Of a stretch of DNA of 64,000 nt, positions 31,890 through 41,918 are shown piece by piece; within the stretch, counting starts at the first letter, position 1, and each line of letters begins with the position of its first letter. Below the pieces are notes generated by a model. It searched no databases. It was not told the DNA's origin and worked only from the letters and a program-made list of their open reading frames with translations. The DNA is from Paraconiothyrium sp. Pb-2020 (lineage: Eukaryota > Ascomycota > Dothideomycetes > Pleosporales > Didymosphaeriaceae): contig JAJUBI010000007.1 in NCBI GenBank assembly GCA_022419385.1, forward strand, positions 1,955,768-2,019,767. The letters run 5' to 3'. The position numbers and the translations under genes were made by a program.

Positions 31890-32979
31890 ATGCATTGGCA
31901 CGTCAGAGACTTCTGGACTCGTACTTCCCTGGTATTCAGCTCCTCGTCGCACAAACACCACCACAAATCCTCCTCTTCTGTTGCTACCTCCTCCCTAGAG
32001 TTCGCGACCACAACTACTGTCCCTTACGTTTCAACGCTTGAAACTACGGTGTACACCGGGACTCCCTCGTTCCCATCTGTCACCCCAGCTGAATTCACTA
32101 TTTACGCGACCCCTACTCCCACGCTGTCGTCTGAGAAAAAGTCCAAGACAGAGGCTTCCCAACTCTTGTCTTCCAAGATCATCTCTTCCGAGGCAAAACC
32201 TTGCAAGACTTGCACCAGCACCACTACAATGTCGACTATTCTCAGCACACTCACACTCTCTTCCACCATCTTCGCCACCCTTTCGACGGCGATCCCTTCA
32301 AGCCCTCCAGACATCCCAAGCGCCATCCGTGGCCTCTCTGATTGCTCTCAGGATGTGCTCTTCCCGCTGCTCGGAACGAGCCAATGTAATCCTGCAGACT
32401 TCCCATGCATATGTGTCGAGCTCGACCACTTGGGTGCTCGCAAGGAGGTATCGGACAAATGTCCTGAGCATGTTGATGGTGAGTCTGATACCCCGCCTTC
32501 CATCTTATACTTGGAGCTTAACCACTAACATGAACCCAGAGTACAATGACTTCGCCGTAAACACCTGCGGCAACAACGCCGGCGTAGTCACCGTTACAGG
32601 GTCTTCCAGCTCAGAATCTCCCGTCTCAATCACCACCATCTCCGTCATCATCTCCACCGGTGGCCCCGGGAACGTCACTTCCTCTGCACCTTTCAATAAC
32701 GGCACAGCCGTTGCTCCCACTAAGACCGAGTCTGTCGTACTTCCCTCTGAGACCAGCCAGAGTAACGGGACTTCGGGCGGCTCTGGCGGCTCTGGCGGCT
32801 CAAATTCCGGCCCTAGCGGCTCAGGGTCAGCCGGAGCAGGGCAAGGATCTGGCAGCAGCCCTACTCAACCTGAGAACCCAGAGTTCTCTGGCGCTGCTGT
32901 GTCGGAATTCGGGAACGGAAACCTGGCCACATTCGCTGGCTTTATGGGTATGATGTGGCTCGCATTTGCGGAACTATAG
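31890..32979 (+). CDS. CFEM-like GPI-anchored cell-wall protein
   Basis: Exons 31890-32478 and 32540-32979 (61-nt intron, GTGAGT..ACCCAG, CACTAAC branch) give 342 aa. A Ser/Thr-rich region leads into a cysteine region LSDCSQDVLFPLLGTSQC, then FPCIC, DKC and NTC. The spacing resembles a CFEM domain, but only six cysteines are present where the family usually has eight. A Gly/Ser-rich stalk with GGSGGSGGS repeats follows, and the end is a hydrophobic tail (LATFAGFMGMMWLAFAEL) like a GPI-attachment signal. CFEM proteins sit in the wall or membrane, some binding haem. The N-terminus from this ATG (MHWHVRDFWTRTSL) is a poor signal peptide, so an upstream exon may be missing. Confidence 0.6.
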
Positions 32980-34256
32980 GCGTTAAAACATGACATTTAC
33001 ATAATATTTCCTATGGGTCTATAGGTGGTTTTGGGATTTCCATATTGTTACCTATCATAGACGAAACAGGGTAACCTAAAGACTAATGTTTAATCAATCA
33101 ATCGTCATGTTTTATTGCCTAAGTTCATGTGCATGGTACCTACTTAAGGAATTGATAAGCTGTTTTGCGATGTCTGATTGAGGTGTTGGAAGGTATTGGT
33201 TAGGCAGGTGCCCCCTCGAGACAAGCAGCAACCTTCATGAGCGGCCCCTTTCTAGCCAGCTACATATGTGTACTCCACTTTGACTAGCGACATGGCTTAT
33301 TTCTTCATCAATCTCTTAAGATAGCACCTCACAAAACCACCGAGCTTAGCCTTAAAACCCCTTGGCCTTTTCATTCGCGCCTCCTCATGCGCCATAACAC
33401 TCACACAATCCCACAACCCCCTCACAAACACTACAGATACTGATGATTATCCATGTACCAAAAACACGTCAGATCCGTTTCTGCAGCTCCCCTACTGAAA
33501 GGTCGCGGCGTGGCGATGCCTTCGCTGGGCAGCCAGGCTGATCTTCTCATTTGCAGGAATAGTTTCCGGCTGCAGCAACGGCGGAGGCCATGCAGGTAAC
33601 GAAGAATGATGAGGGCAGGATGAAGCAAGGATGAGAAGACGCATGAACCAAGGGGTCGCGGCCTCATCCGTGTTTGGTCCTCTGGAGGAAGGCATGGTCG
33701 AGGAAGGGAGCATTTAGTCAGAAGGTTTGTAGTCGATGGGCAGATGTAGCTGGGAACACGCATTGTTGTTCGAGGGTCACTCTGGTGAAGTAAGTGTCGT
33801 CGTGCAAGGGATGTTGTTTACACTTTGTGATGCGTGCAAGGTTGCGCTAAAGGGCACCTGAAAGCTTTGGAAATCATGAACTTCGGCAAATACAGGTCTT
33901 GACGAGAGTGAACGTGTAAATTGTACCAAGACTCGATCATCCGCTTGAGTGGTCAAGCGTAGTAGCAAGCTTGGACGGCTCAGACATTCCTAAAATAGAG
34001 GCTTAGTATAAGTACTAGACTACGTATAGGAAGTGCTAATCTGTGGCCGTAGAGCCGTAGAGCAAACGAGTGTGGGCCTAAACTGGCTCGAATGCTATGC
34101 TCACTCACTATGCTTGTTGCAATTTGGAGCGTACTTACTTATACTACTTTGCCCTTAGAGAAGTAGTGACCTTGCTCAAGTACTGTCCTGATTTAGAACT
34201 AAACATGCTCGTACACCAGAGGTGCAAAGAAAACCATTTAAACCCCGTGCTTACGG
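32980..34256. other. Convergent intergenic region, no gene seen
   Basis: About 1.3 kb between the GPI protein gene (+) and ARP5 (-). Relatively AT-rich; only short frames. Confidence 0.55.
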
Positions 34257-36630
34257 TTAGAAAGACATGCCGTTGCCCGCGTCGTGCTCCTTGATGTAAT
34301 CACTTCCTTTCTCCATAAACTCCGCTCGCGTGATGAAGTTGGTCCTGTTCTCTCTTTTGCCCGCCCACTTCGCCGCTCCTCTCCATGCATCCAAGACTGC
34401 ATCGTCTGCTCTTCGAACAACAAGCTCTTGCTCCGCGGGCAGCACAGCTCGCAATTCAGACGCGAGTCTCTCTTCAAACCCCTGGAAGAGTGTGTTGCCA
34501 CCGGTCAAGAAAATGTCTCTGAAAATGTCGTCGCGGTGCGGATTGTCGGCTAGGCGTTCAGTGAGAATGTTAGACGCAATTTCGATGATGCCAGCTTGGT
34601 CGAGGCCGGCAATGCTGGGTTGGAAAACTACTTCGGGAACGCGGATTCGTTCGACGTTTAGATGTAGTTGGTGCGCCTCCCTTTGATTCTCCGGGTCGAA
34701 AGGATACGGGCCATGCATGAATGCATGGAGTAAGGATTTTGTCCAGTCCATCTGCGCTTCCCGTGTGGACTCTTCGGTAAAGGTGGGATCGTGCTGGAGC
34801 AACTGGGCCTCGATTTCCTTGAGTGACTTGCCTAGGTCCTCTTCCTCTTCATCATCGGACTGCTCGCCAGTGGCAATGGTGCGATAGACGCCCCAATCTG
34901 CGTCATCAGCACCGAACGTATCATCGTCACCGCCACCTCTCCGACGCTTCTTAGTGGGGGCATCAGACGCGAGGTTCGCTATGGACTTCATCCGCATTTG
35001 ATTTGCCAGAGATTTCCTGTTGCCCAGTTCGGCCTTCAGACGCTCGCGATCCTTGATTTTCTGAATGATGGCTTGTCGCGCCGTGCGGCGCTCTGCTGAC
35101 CACCCTTCAAGGTCCTGCGCACGTCTTTCGTCATCAAGTCTCTGCTCTTCTGCTAACCGTGCTTTCTCGCGCTCTTTTTCTGCCTTTGCACGTAGACGCG
35201 CCTCGTAATTAGACTTCATCAACCGCTGCTGGCGCTTTTGCTTTAGCTCTTCTTCGTCGAGCTCCTCATCGGGCCTGTCGAGCAGCGGGAATGTGGGCTC
35301 TTCTTGCACCTCTTCTTCGACGTCGCCGACGTCTTTGTTCCTTGCTTTCCTTATCGCCTTCTCTAGCTCCCGAACTTTCTTCTCTAGTTGACCTTCATCA
35401 TCGAAGTCGTTGGATTCTAAGATCCGCTTGGCTTCCTTTTTGGTGACGTCTTGTAGTTGAGTCTGCAAATGCTGGTAGTACTCAAATTCCTCTTCCTTTC
35501 GCTTTAACTTCTCTAGACGCATTTTTGCGGCCTGGGCTTGCAAACGCCTGCCACTCTCCTTGCGCTTCTCCGCAGCTGCCGCAAGCTCTTCATCTGTCTT
35601 CTGCACCACGACTTGTTCAACGTAGGGGAATTGAACGATCCGATCCCGATCTTCCAATCCTGTCCACTCCAGATACTGCGATAGTTCTTCTTCGTAGTCT
35701 TGGCTGATATAGCAGTGTTCGCGGACAAGGTCTTCAGCCTGCGGGTCGCTGACTTTGCCAGGGAATGAAGGGTATTTTAGACGGAGGAGCTTGAGCAGAT
35801 ATTCGGCGCATTGGCAGCGACCCCAATTGAGGCGCGTCGACTGCGACAATAACGCTTTGGAGTTGACGACGGGTATCAAATGCGTGGAGGTGTATGAGGA
35901 GGAGACGACAAGGCCTGTCTTGCCGCCGTTGTAGGAGTAGGAAAAGAGGGAATCGATGCCGTATGCTACAGAAGGCGCCCCGTAGCATTCGAACAAGATT
36001 TCGGACATGGCTAAGTAGCACGGTTGTTAGTACCCTGTCACAAAAGATAGGCGTTCGTGCTGGTCGCTCGAATCGAGCCAACGTACTTTTTCTTGTGTAT
36101 CCCAAGTTTGCGACAGGCTCCGTCATGACGATGGGCCTGTCTATGCTACCGTTCTTGCCGTCTACGCCTAACTTGATGAAGCAATAGTCAAGTAAGCCCT
36201 CCATAACATCCCAATTGTTTACGACATTGCTCCCCGGTTCATATACGTTCTTCGACTGGCCTCGGGCCGTGCCATCGCTGAAGACGTCTGAGCCGACGAA
36301 GGTGAAGGTACGGGCGAGTTTTCGATCGCGGTATTTAGCTACGAGAGGGCGCAATGACAAGCGGGGGTTGGCATCGAAAGACCAGCCTGCGCGGACTGCG
36401 GACGACCCTGGCGAAGCTGTCAGCACTCTGGGAGATGCGCACTGAAGTGTAAAGCTACCATTATCGATTACTATAGCTGTTTCACGGTTGCTGCGCGCAT
36501 AGCCTTCGGTGTCAATTGGTTTAAAACCCTCGAAAGGCGGTTCGCTGACGCTCCAGATCTTCGCGGGCGGTGGCTTCGGAGAGTTGCGACCAGAGGGTGG
36601 AGGGATACCTGCGGTTGCGGAGGGCGCCAT
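34257..36630 (-). CDS. ARP5: Actin-related protein Arp5 (INO80 complex)
   Basis: Arp5 pairs with Ies6 in the nuclear INO80 chromatin remodeller and couples ATP hydrolysis to nucleosome sliding. Exons 36630-36459, 36407-36087 and 36010-34257 give 748 aa, the usual size. The first intron (36408-36458, 51 nt) has no stop and is a multiple of three, but removing it restores the actin-type motif IVIDNGSSAVRAGWSFD, so it is certainly spliced. The second (36011-36086; TACTAAC branch) restores LGYTRK-TMSEILFECYG. Actin-fold blocks are IVIDNG at the start, GLVVSSSYTSTHLIPV in the middle and FLTGGNTLFQGFEERL near the end. A long charged coiled insert (about 270-520) is characteristic of Arp5. Confidence 0.95.
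36408..36458 (-). other. Stop-free in-frame intron of ARP5
   Basis: 51 nt, GTAGCT donor, GCTGAC branch, CGCCAG acceptor. It interrupts the first phosphate-binding loop codons (NG-SS) of the actin fold; retention would insert 17 residues there. Confidence 0.88.
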
Positions 36631-37159
36631 TGCACTGGGGGTATTGCTGTGGAAGCTGGAGATGGAGGCGTTATGACATGTCGCGATGTTTGTATTGGCG
36701 ACCTTCGAGAAAGCGCTCGGCGTTTACGGAGGCGTGCTACGTTACCATCGCGCTGAGGTTCCCACGCCTTACTTGCGGCGCGTCACCCGCGGTCCATGCA
36801 CCATCCCAAAAACGGCAACGTTCACTTGCAATGGAGGATATTGGTCATAATGTATCTTCACACCCAACGAGAAAACCCAGAGTGATGAGAACCGCAGAGT
36901 ACCCGTTTTCGTATCTGCAATCCAGACAGCGCCTCCAAATCTAGCTCAACCAAAATGGTATTATGCACCCAGTCCTTAATAGTCTGTCCATCGTCACCAC
37001 GCCGCCGTCCCTTCTTGCTCTGCACGCACAGTGATGCACCCATATCCTCTATGACTGTGTCAGAGGCTAGCCAGAAGTTGGTCAGACAAAGCTTGAGAGT
37101 AAATGACAAGGCGGCAGGTGATATGATCCGGTTCAACTGCTTCCTCCCAATGCCGCCCT
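36631..37159. other. Intergenic, ARP5 promoter and DAD4 3' flank
   Basis: A 529-bp spacer between two minus-strand genes. A minus frame running from DAD4 down to 36858 is read-through of the last DAD4 intron. Confidence 0.6.
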
Positions 37160-37535
37160 TCATGCCGGATCCTTTAGCCCATTCGTAGCTAGGAAAATAT
37201 AAGCATCCTTTCATTCGGTCTACCTGAGCTACATGGTACATACCTTCAAGGTGAAAGAGCACATTGGATTGATAATTCTTGAACATCTGAGACACGAGCT
37301 CTGTGTCCATATTCGCAATGTTGATCTCCTGCAAGTTCTTGTTTAGGGTCATGATGGCCTCATTGAGCTTCTCCTACGCGCCAGTTAGCATGCTTTCGGC
37401 GCAGGTCAAGCTTCTGCGTGTTGCCTTACCACGTTGACAATTATACGTGAAAGCAAAAGGCTTTGCTGGTGCTCGTGTGGGCTTTCCTATACGTTGTTAG
37501 ATACGTCAGACAAGTATGGATGGCCAGAATACCAT
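37160..37535 (-). CDS. DAD4: DASH complex subunit Dad4
   Basis: Dad4 is a small subunit of the DASH/Dam1 ring that couples kinetochores to spindle microtubules. Four exons give exactly 72 aa, the length I recall for yeast Dad4: 37535-37533 (the ATG alone), 37486-37430, 37373-37244 and 37188-37160. Introns of 46, 56 and 55 nt restore M-ESPHEHQQSLLLSRIIVNV, EKLNEAIMTLNKNLQEIN and FHLE-ATNGLKDPA. The central block INIANMDTELVSQMFKNYQS is the family signature. The protein is almost entirely helical. The first donor (ATG-GTATTC) is weak, but the frame is closed by a stop just before ESPHE, and a CTAAC branch and TATAG acceptor precede it. Confidence 0.9.
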
Positions 37536-37846
37536 ATCTACGTGACGTTCAGTCGCGCGATGCAAAGTGCTGGTGTGACGAGGTTGTCGTCCTGTTTATG
37601 TAGAGCGTGGGGTTAGTTACCCGAGCATTTAATGCCAAGGTTCAGGTATAGGGCTTCTACGGTAGGCACGAATGCGGAAACAGCACAACCACTTCCATCC
37701 TCCCTTCTTCTCTGCACGCCTGCGATACCCCCTCATAGCTTATCGCGCAAGCTACGAAAAGCGTTTGCAAACCGCCGCCGCATCTTGCTAACGACCTCAA
37801 CCGTATACCAAGCTCCGCATGCTACAGCTCCTTGTATAGCTGCACC
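37536..37846. promoter_or_regulatory. Shared divergent promoter of DAD4 and IES6
   Basis: The two ATGs are 311 bp apart on opposite strands, so both promoters and leaders must fit here. No TATA element is obvious. Confidence 0.55.
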
Positions 37847-38434
37847 ATGGCGCCTCTCACTGCGGCCTCCGACGAGCACACGCATCAAGCTCTCCTAGAC
37901 CAACTTGACATTTACAAAGTCCACAAGCCGTTCCGCAATTCGCACTGGAAGCCGCCGCAACGTCGCAACAAGAACGTCAAGCAAATCATCGCCGATGCCA
38001 CGCGCAAAGAAGCCTCCGTTATGGCCACCCAGAATAACAGCGGCGCCTCCACACCTGCCCTACCGCATACCGAAGGTGCCACCGGCGCCGCGACCCCCGT
38101 CGGTCGACCCCCAAATATCGCGCAAGCTGCTCAAAGCCTGAGTACCCTGGTATTGGAAAAGAATTTACGGGCTGCTGGCGGCGGAACGGGGTTTACGAAT
38201 GGTAATAGCACAGGGCCCGCAGCCACGTATACGAACATTGAGAGTGCGCCGAGCTTCCATCCGAGTAGTCAGAGGAGGTATTGCGACGTTACAGGGCTAC
38301 CGGCACCCTACACGGATCCTAAAACCAGATTACGATATCATGACAAGGAAGTATTTGGACTCATCAGGACGATGCCACAGAACGTTGTTGAGGGGTATCT
38401 GGGTGCGAGAGGTGCACACACAGTATTGAAGTGA
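37847..38434 (+). CDS. IES6: INO80 complex subunit Ies6 (YL1 C-terminal domain)
   Basis: Ies6 binds Arp5 and docks it on the INO80 remodeller. The single exon codes 195 aa. The C-terminal YL1_C domain reads RRYCDVTGLPAPYTDPKTRL followed by RYHDKEVFGLIRTM, the hallmark of Ies6/YL1. The N-terminal half has HKPFRNSHWKPPQRRNKN, a conserved Ies6 block, then a Gly/Thr/Pro-rich linker. The ATG at 37847 (CACCATGG) is in strong context; the five codons before it start at TTG. No intron is needed. Confidence 0.93.
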   Translation: MAPLTAASDEHTHQALLDQLDIYKVHKPFRNSHWKPPQRRNKNVKQIIADATRKEASVMATQNNSGASTPALPHTEGATGAATPVGRPPNIAQAAQSLSTLVLEKNLRAAGGGTGFTNGNSTGPAATYTNIESAPSFHPSSQRRYCDVTGLPAPYTDPKTRLRYHDKEVFGLIRTMPQNVVEGYLGARGAHTVLK

Positions 38435-39185
38435 ATGACGGAACTACTTCAGCGCCTCGGACGACTATCTGGGTGGCAGATTTGTTCGCACACTGTCTGG
38501 ACACTGGATAAGAACCATGGACAAAGTCAAAGGATGGGCGCGTTAGACATATCGACGTGAAACATACACATAATGACTTGAAAATATATTAGGCCAACAA
38601 AGTCAAGCTCACTCCACCCACCAAGCCCCTCTCAGGACAAGGCTCAAGAAGGCGCTCCGGCTTAATCGTGGACTGTTTGTTCTTCGCCGATGCCGGGGTA
38701 CCAGAAACACATAGAAAGTGTTTCTAGTTACAGCAGCGTAGAAGCATGCTGCGGCCAGGGCGTTTCTATATAAGATTCTATTGCTTCTCGGGGTAGTGCA
38801 AGATGAGTAGGATTACTAGGAACTGTAATGTTACAGAAGATTGTATAGAGGCTGCTGCATTATATCATGACAACGCACGGTATACTTTGCGAAGTTCGTG
38901 GAAGGTGTTAAAACAAAGACTTTCGAAAATCATGCGGACTCCCGTTCAAGTGTGAGTCGTTCGCGCTAGACCAGGGTTTTAGTTCACGCACGGACCGTAG
39001 AGCAACGACTCCCAACTCACCAAAGGGACACGATACGAAAAGGTTCCCGACTTCCAGATATTGCTAGTGAACCTCTTAGGGGAGATAGAGCCTGCATCGA
39101 CTGCAGCCGCTTCGAACCCTTTTATCGCCTCTGCTTCGGATTGATTCTTCCCGATCTCTTAGCGCAAAGCGCAATACAGCTCAAG
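38435..39185. other. Intergenic, IES6 3' flank and GOT1 promoter
   Basis: 751 bp, no conserved frame or RNA gene seen. Confidence 0.55.
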
Positions 39186-39793
39186 ATGCCGACCATGTGG
39201 CTCACTGACACCCAAAGTAAGTGTGCTTCAAGACGTAGTCACAGCGCAAACACTAAATTGTGCACAGAGATTGGGGTCGCCTTCTGTTCAGGGGGTAGGT
39301 ATGCATCCAATACCGCAACGTAAACAACCAGCGCGAACACAACGACTGATCGCGCGAGCAGGCGGCTTCTTTCTACTGGGCGGCGTCATGATGTTTTTTG
39401 ATCGATCAATGTACGCTCACTCAGGCCCTTGATTCTCAAAGTGGCGCTTCTACGCACGTACATATGCTGACATCCCTTAGGCTCGCTATGGGCAACATCC
39501 TCTTCCTCATCGGCCTCACCCTCATAATCGGCTTCCAAAAGACCGCCTCCTTCTTCGCGCGCCGCCAGAAGTGGAAAGGCACCGCCTCATTTGCCGCCGG
39601 CATAACCCTCATCCTCTTCCGCTGGGCGTTCTTCGGTTTCCTGATCGAGCTGTACGGGCTAGTGGTGCTGTTCGGAGACTTCTTTGCGACGATAGCGGGG
39701 TTCGTAGGAAATATTCCAGTAGTGGGACCGTATATTGCAAGGGCGTTAGAGAGGATCGGGGCGGTGTCGAGGAACAGTGAGCTACCGGTTTAA
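39186..39793 (+). CDS. GOT1: Golgi vesicle transport protein Got1
   Basis: Got1 is a four-segment membrane protein of ER-Golgi vesicles that aids transport and fusion. Exons 39186-39216, 39268-39294, 39362-39410 and 39481-39793 give 139 aa (136 from the second ATG at 39195, MWLTDTQ, which is the family start). Joins restore WLTDTQK-IGVAFCSGG, GFFLLGGVMMFFDRSM and LAMGNILFLIGLTLIIGFQK, matching yeast Got1 residue for residue in spacing. The 27-nt second exon is a microexon. Introns are 51, 67 and 70 nt; the last has a GCTGAC branch. The four hydrophobic segments and the RNSELPV end are as expected. Confidence 0.92.
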
Positions 39794-40079
39794 AGAGAGG
39801 TAATGAGGAAGGAAAGGACGGTAGGAAAAAGTCGAGGAGTTGGGTGTACCATATGTGTCGACTAAGATGGGTCAGCGTAAGATATCTAGAAGCTTATGGA
39901 AACGAGATCGGCATGAAAGGCATATACCGGCGTTGCAAGGATAACATATTCACCAAAGGGAGACCACACGCCGTTGAGTGAGCGTGAGTCGAGTATTAGC
40001 GAGCTTACTTGTGCAATGATAAAGGACTCGCCTTGATTGTATATATCCTACATATTATACCTCTCTACATAGCGTTCGA

Positions 40080-41745
40080 TCATTGGAAAACACTTCCCCC
40101 AAACCCGACAGGCCTCCTAACCTTGCTTCCCTCCACAAACGGCACCACGGCCATTGCCTTATAAATCCTCCCCATCCCGGTTGGCCCCCTGTCAACCAGC
40201 CTCTTCACCGCCGTCTCCAACCTCTTCCTTGCATCCACATCCTCCACACCTTTCGACAACCGCTCTGCCCTCTCCAGGATTCCCAGCGTGGACAAGAAGT
40301 AAGCTTGCTCAACAGGACCATGCACCTCTACACCTGGCGACGCTTCCAAGGCAGATTCCGCCAGCGCGACAAAATCCACGTCTGCGCTGATGTCTACAAG
40401 ACCTGCGGATACGAAGGGGGAGCAGGGGCGGTGGGAGCGGATGCCGCGGAGGGTGTTGGCGGGGATCGCGGACGCGGGACCATAATCTAGTATGAGAGCA
40501 GCACCTGAAGGGTTCGGCTTCTGGAACGTTGGAATAGGTTTCGATTTCGGGTTTATTGATGCGTTGGCTGGAATTGGGCTTTTAATCTCACCACAAGGAG
40601 GATTTGCGCCGCCTATTCGCACCGCGAAGTCGGAGATGTAGGAGAGTGACTCGGGGGATATCTCTATGATGGCATCAGTGCTGTCCTCGAGGGCCTTATA
40701 CCGGGGCGAGGTTTGCGGCAGGTAGAGACTGTGTGCTGTTGGCGATTTCGAGATGGTCAGGTGGAATTCGGGTGATGGTGAGCCGTTCTCGTTGGGGGTT
40801 TGGGACACCTGCGAATCGTGGACGGGTGCTACCACGAGCTCATGCCATTGATTTTTTGGAGCCTGTGGTCCTGTTCGAGGTTGTATAGGCCCATCTGGTG
40901 TTATCATTTTGGAAGCAGTCGGAATGGTGGAGTTGGCTACGTTTTGGAAGACGTGGATGGGGAGTGCGTCAAAAAACTCGTGGGCGAGAATGAACGGTGT
41001 GGATGTCTCGTCTGTTCCTAGGTGAGCACTTCTATATATAGTTCGAGAAAAGGCGGCATACCTTTGGGCACGAATCTGATATCCTCGCACCAGGTGACAG
41101 TGCAGTTCGGTATGTACTTGCACGGCGCTTTCCAACCTAATTCGAATGCCTGTGGCTCTTCTGTCCCAGACAGTCTTTTTGCCTGCTGTTTCCGCAAGTC
41201 ATCCGAGGCTTCGATCATGTATATAGCTTCGACACTTTGCGCGAATGGTTTGAAGCTCGAGATCGTTCTGAGCACATCATCCATCAATGTACCTCTCCCA
41301 GGTCCCACCTCGATTATCTGTACCTTCTCTTTCCGGCCTTGCGCCAACCACTCTGTGTAAAGCCATATGCCCACTAGCTCACCGAAAACTTGGCTTATCT
41401 CAGGGGATGTGACGAAGTCACCTTTCGTGCCGAATTGGTCGTGGCCGGAGGTTTGGCGCGAGTAGTATCCGCCTTGGTCGGATGTTAGGCATTGGCGCAT
41501 GTAGGAGGCTACCGAAACAGGGCCAGTTGTCTAACATATTATCAGTCCAATACTATCTACCGAAGAGGGGCCAAATATACCTCTATCGCCTGCGCCAATG
41601 TCCTCGCGAGCGGTGTCGACCATTGTCGCTCTTCCGAGTCGCTTGATGACCACCGTACTGCATGTCGCACAACTGTAGGCCTCAATACCTGCGGTCTTGT
41701 GCGCCTTGTCGCACTGCGGATTAAACCGAGAGAAGACGCTCTCAT
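40080..41745 (-). CDS. NDUFAF7: Mitochondrial protein arginine methyltransferase NDUFAF7 (MidA family)
   Basis: NDUFAF7 methylates an arginine of the NDUFS2 subunit during assembly of respiratory complex I in the mitochondrial matrix. Exons 41745-41581, 41530-41062 and 41017-40080 give 523 aa. Introns are 50 and 44 nt and restore QAIE-TTGPVSVASYMRQ and RFVPK-GTDETSTPFILAHEF. The N-terminus (MRASSLGLIRSATRRTRPQ) is a typical presequence. GYYSRQ and GDFVTSPEISQVFGELVG are DUF185/MidA blocks, IIEVGPGRGTLMDDVLR is the SAM-binding motif, and AHEFFDALPIHVFQ and LILDYG follow. Presence of complex I assembly machinery fits a strictly respiring fungus. Confidence 0.93.
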
Positions 41746-41918
41746 TATGAATCGTTATCGGAATTCCATGACATTGTTCTCAGAACCAAAAAGTTCCTGT
41801 TCGGAACGTCGGAGCTATGACCATCGCCACGCCTCACCGTACGGTGCTATTCAGCCCTACGAAATCACCGCAACAGCCGACTTTGAGTTCCGATTACCAG
41901 ATTAAGAAAGGACACACT
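41746..41918. promoter_or_regulatory. Very short divergent promoter of NDUFAF7 and CDK11
   Basis: Only 71 bp (if CDK11 starts at 41817) to 173 bp (if at 41919) separate the two start codons, so the promoters must be shared or overlap the coding sequence. Confidence 0.55.
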
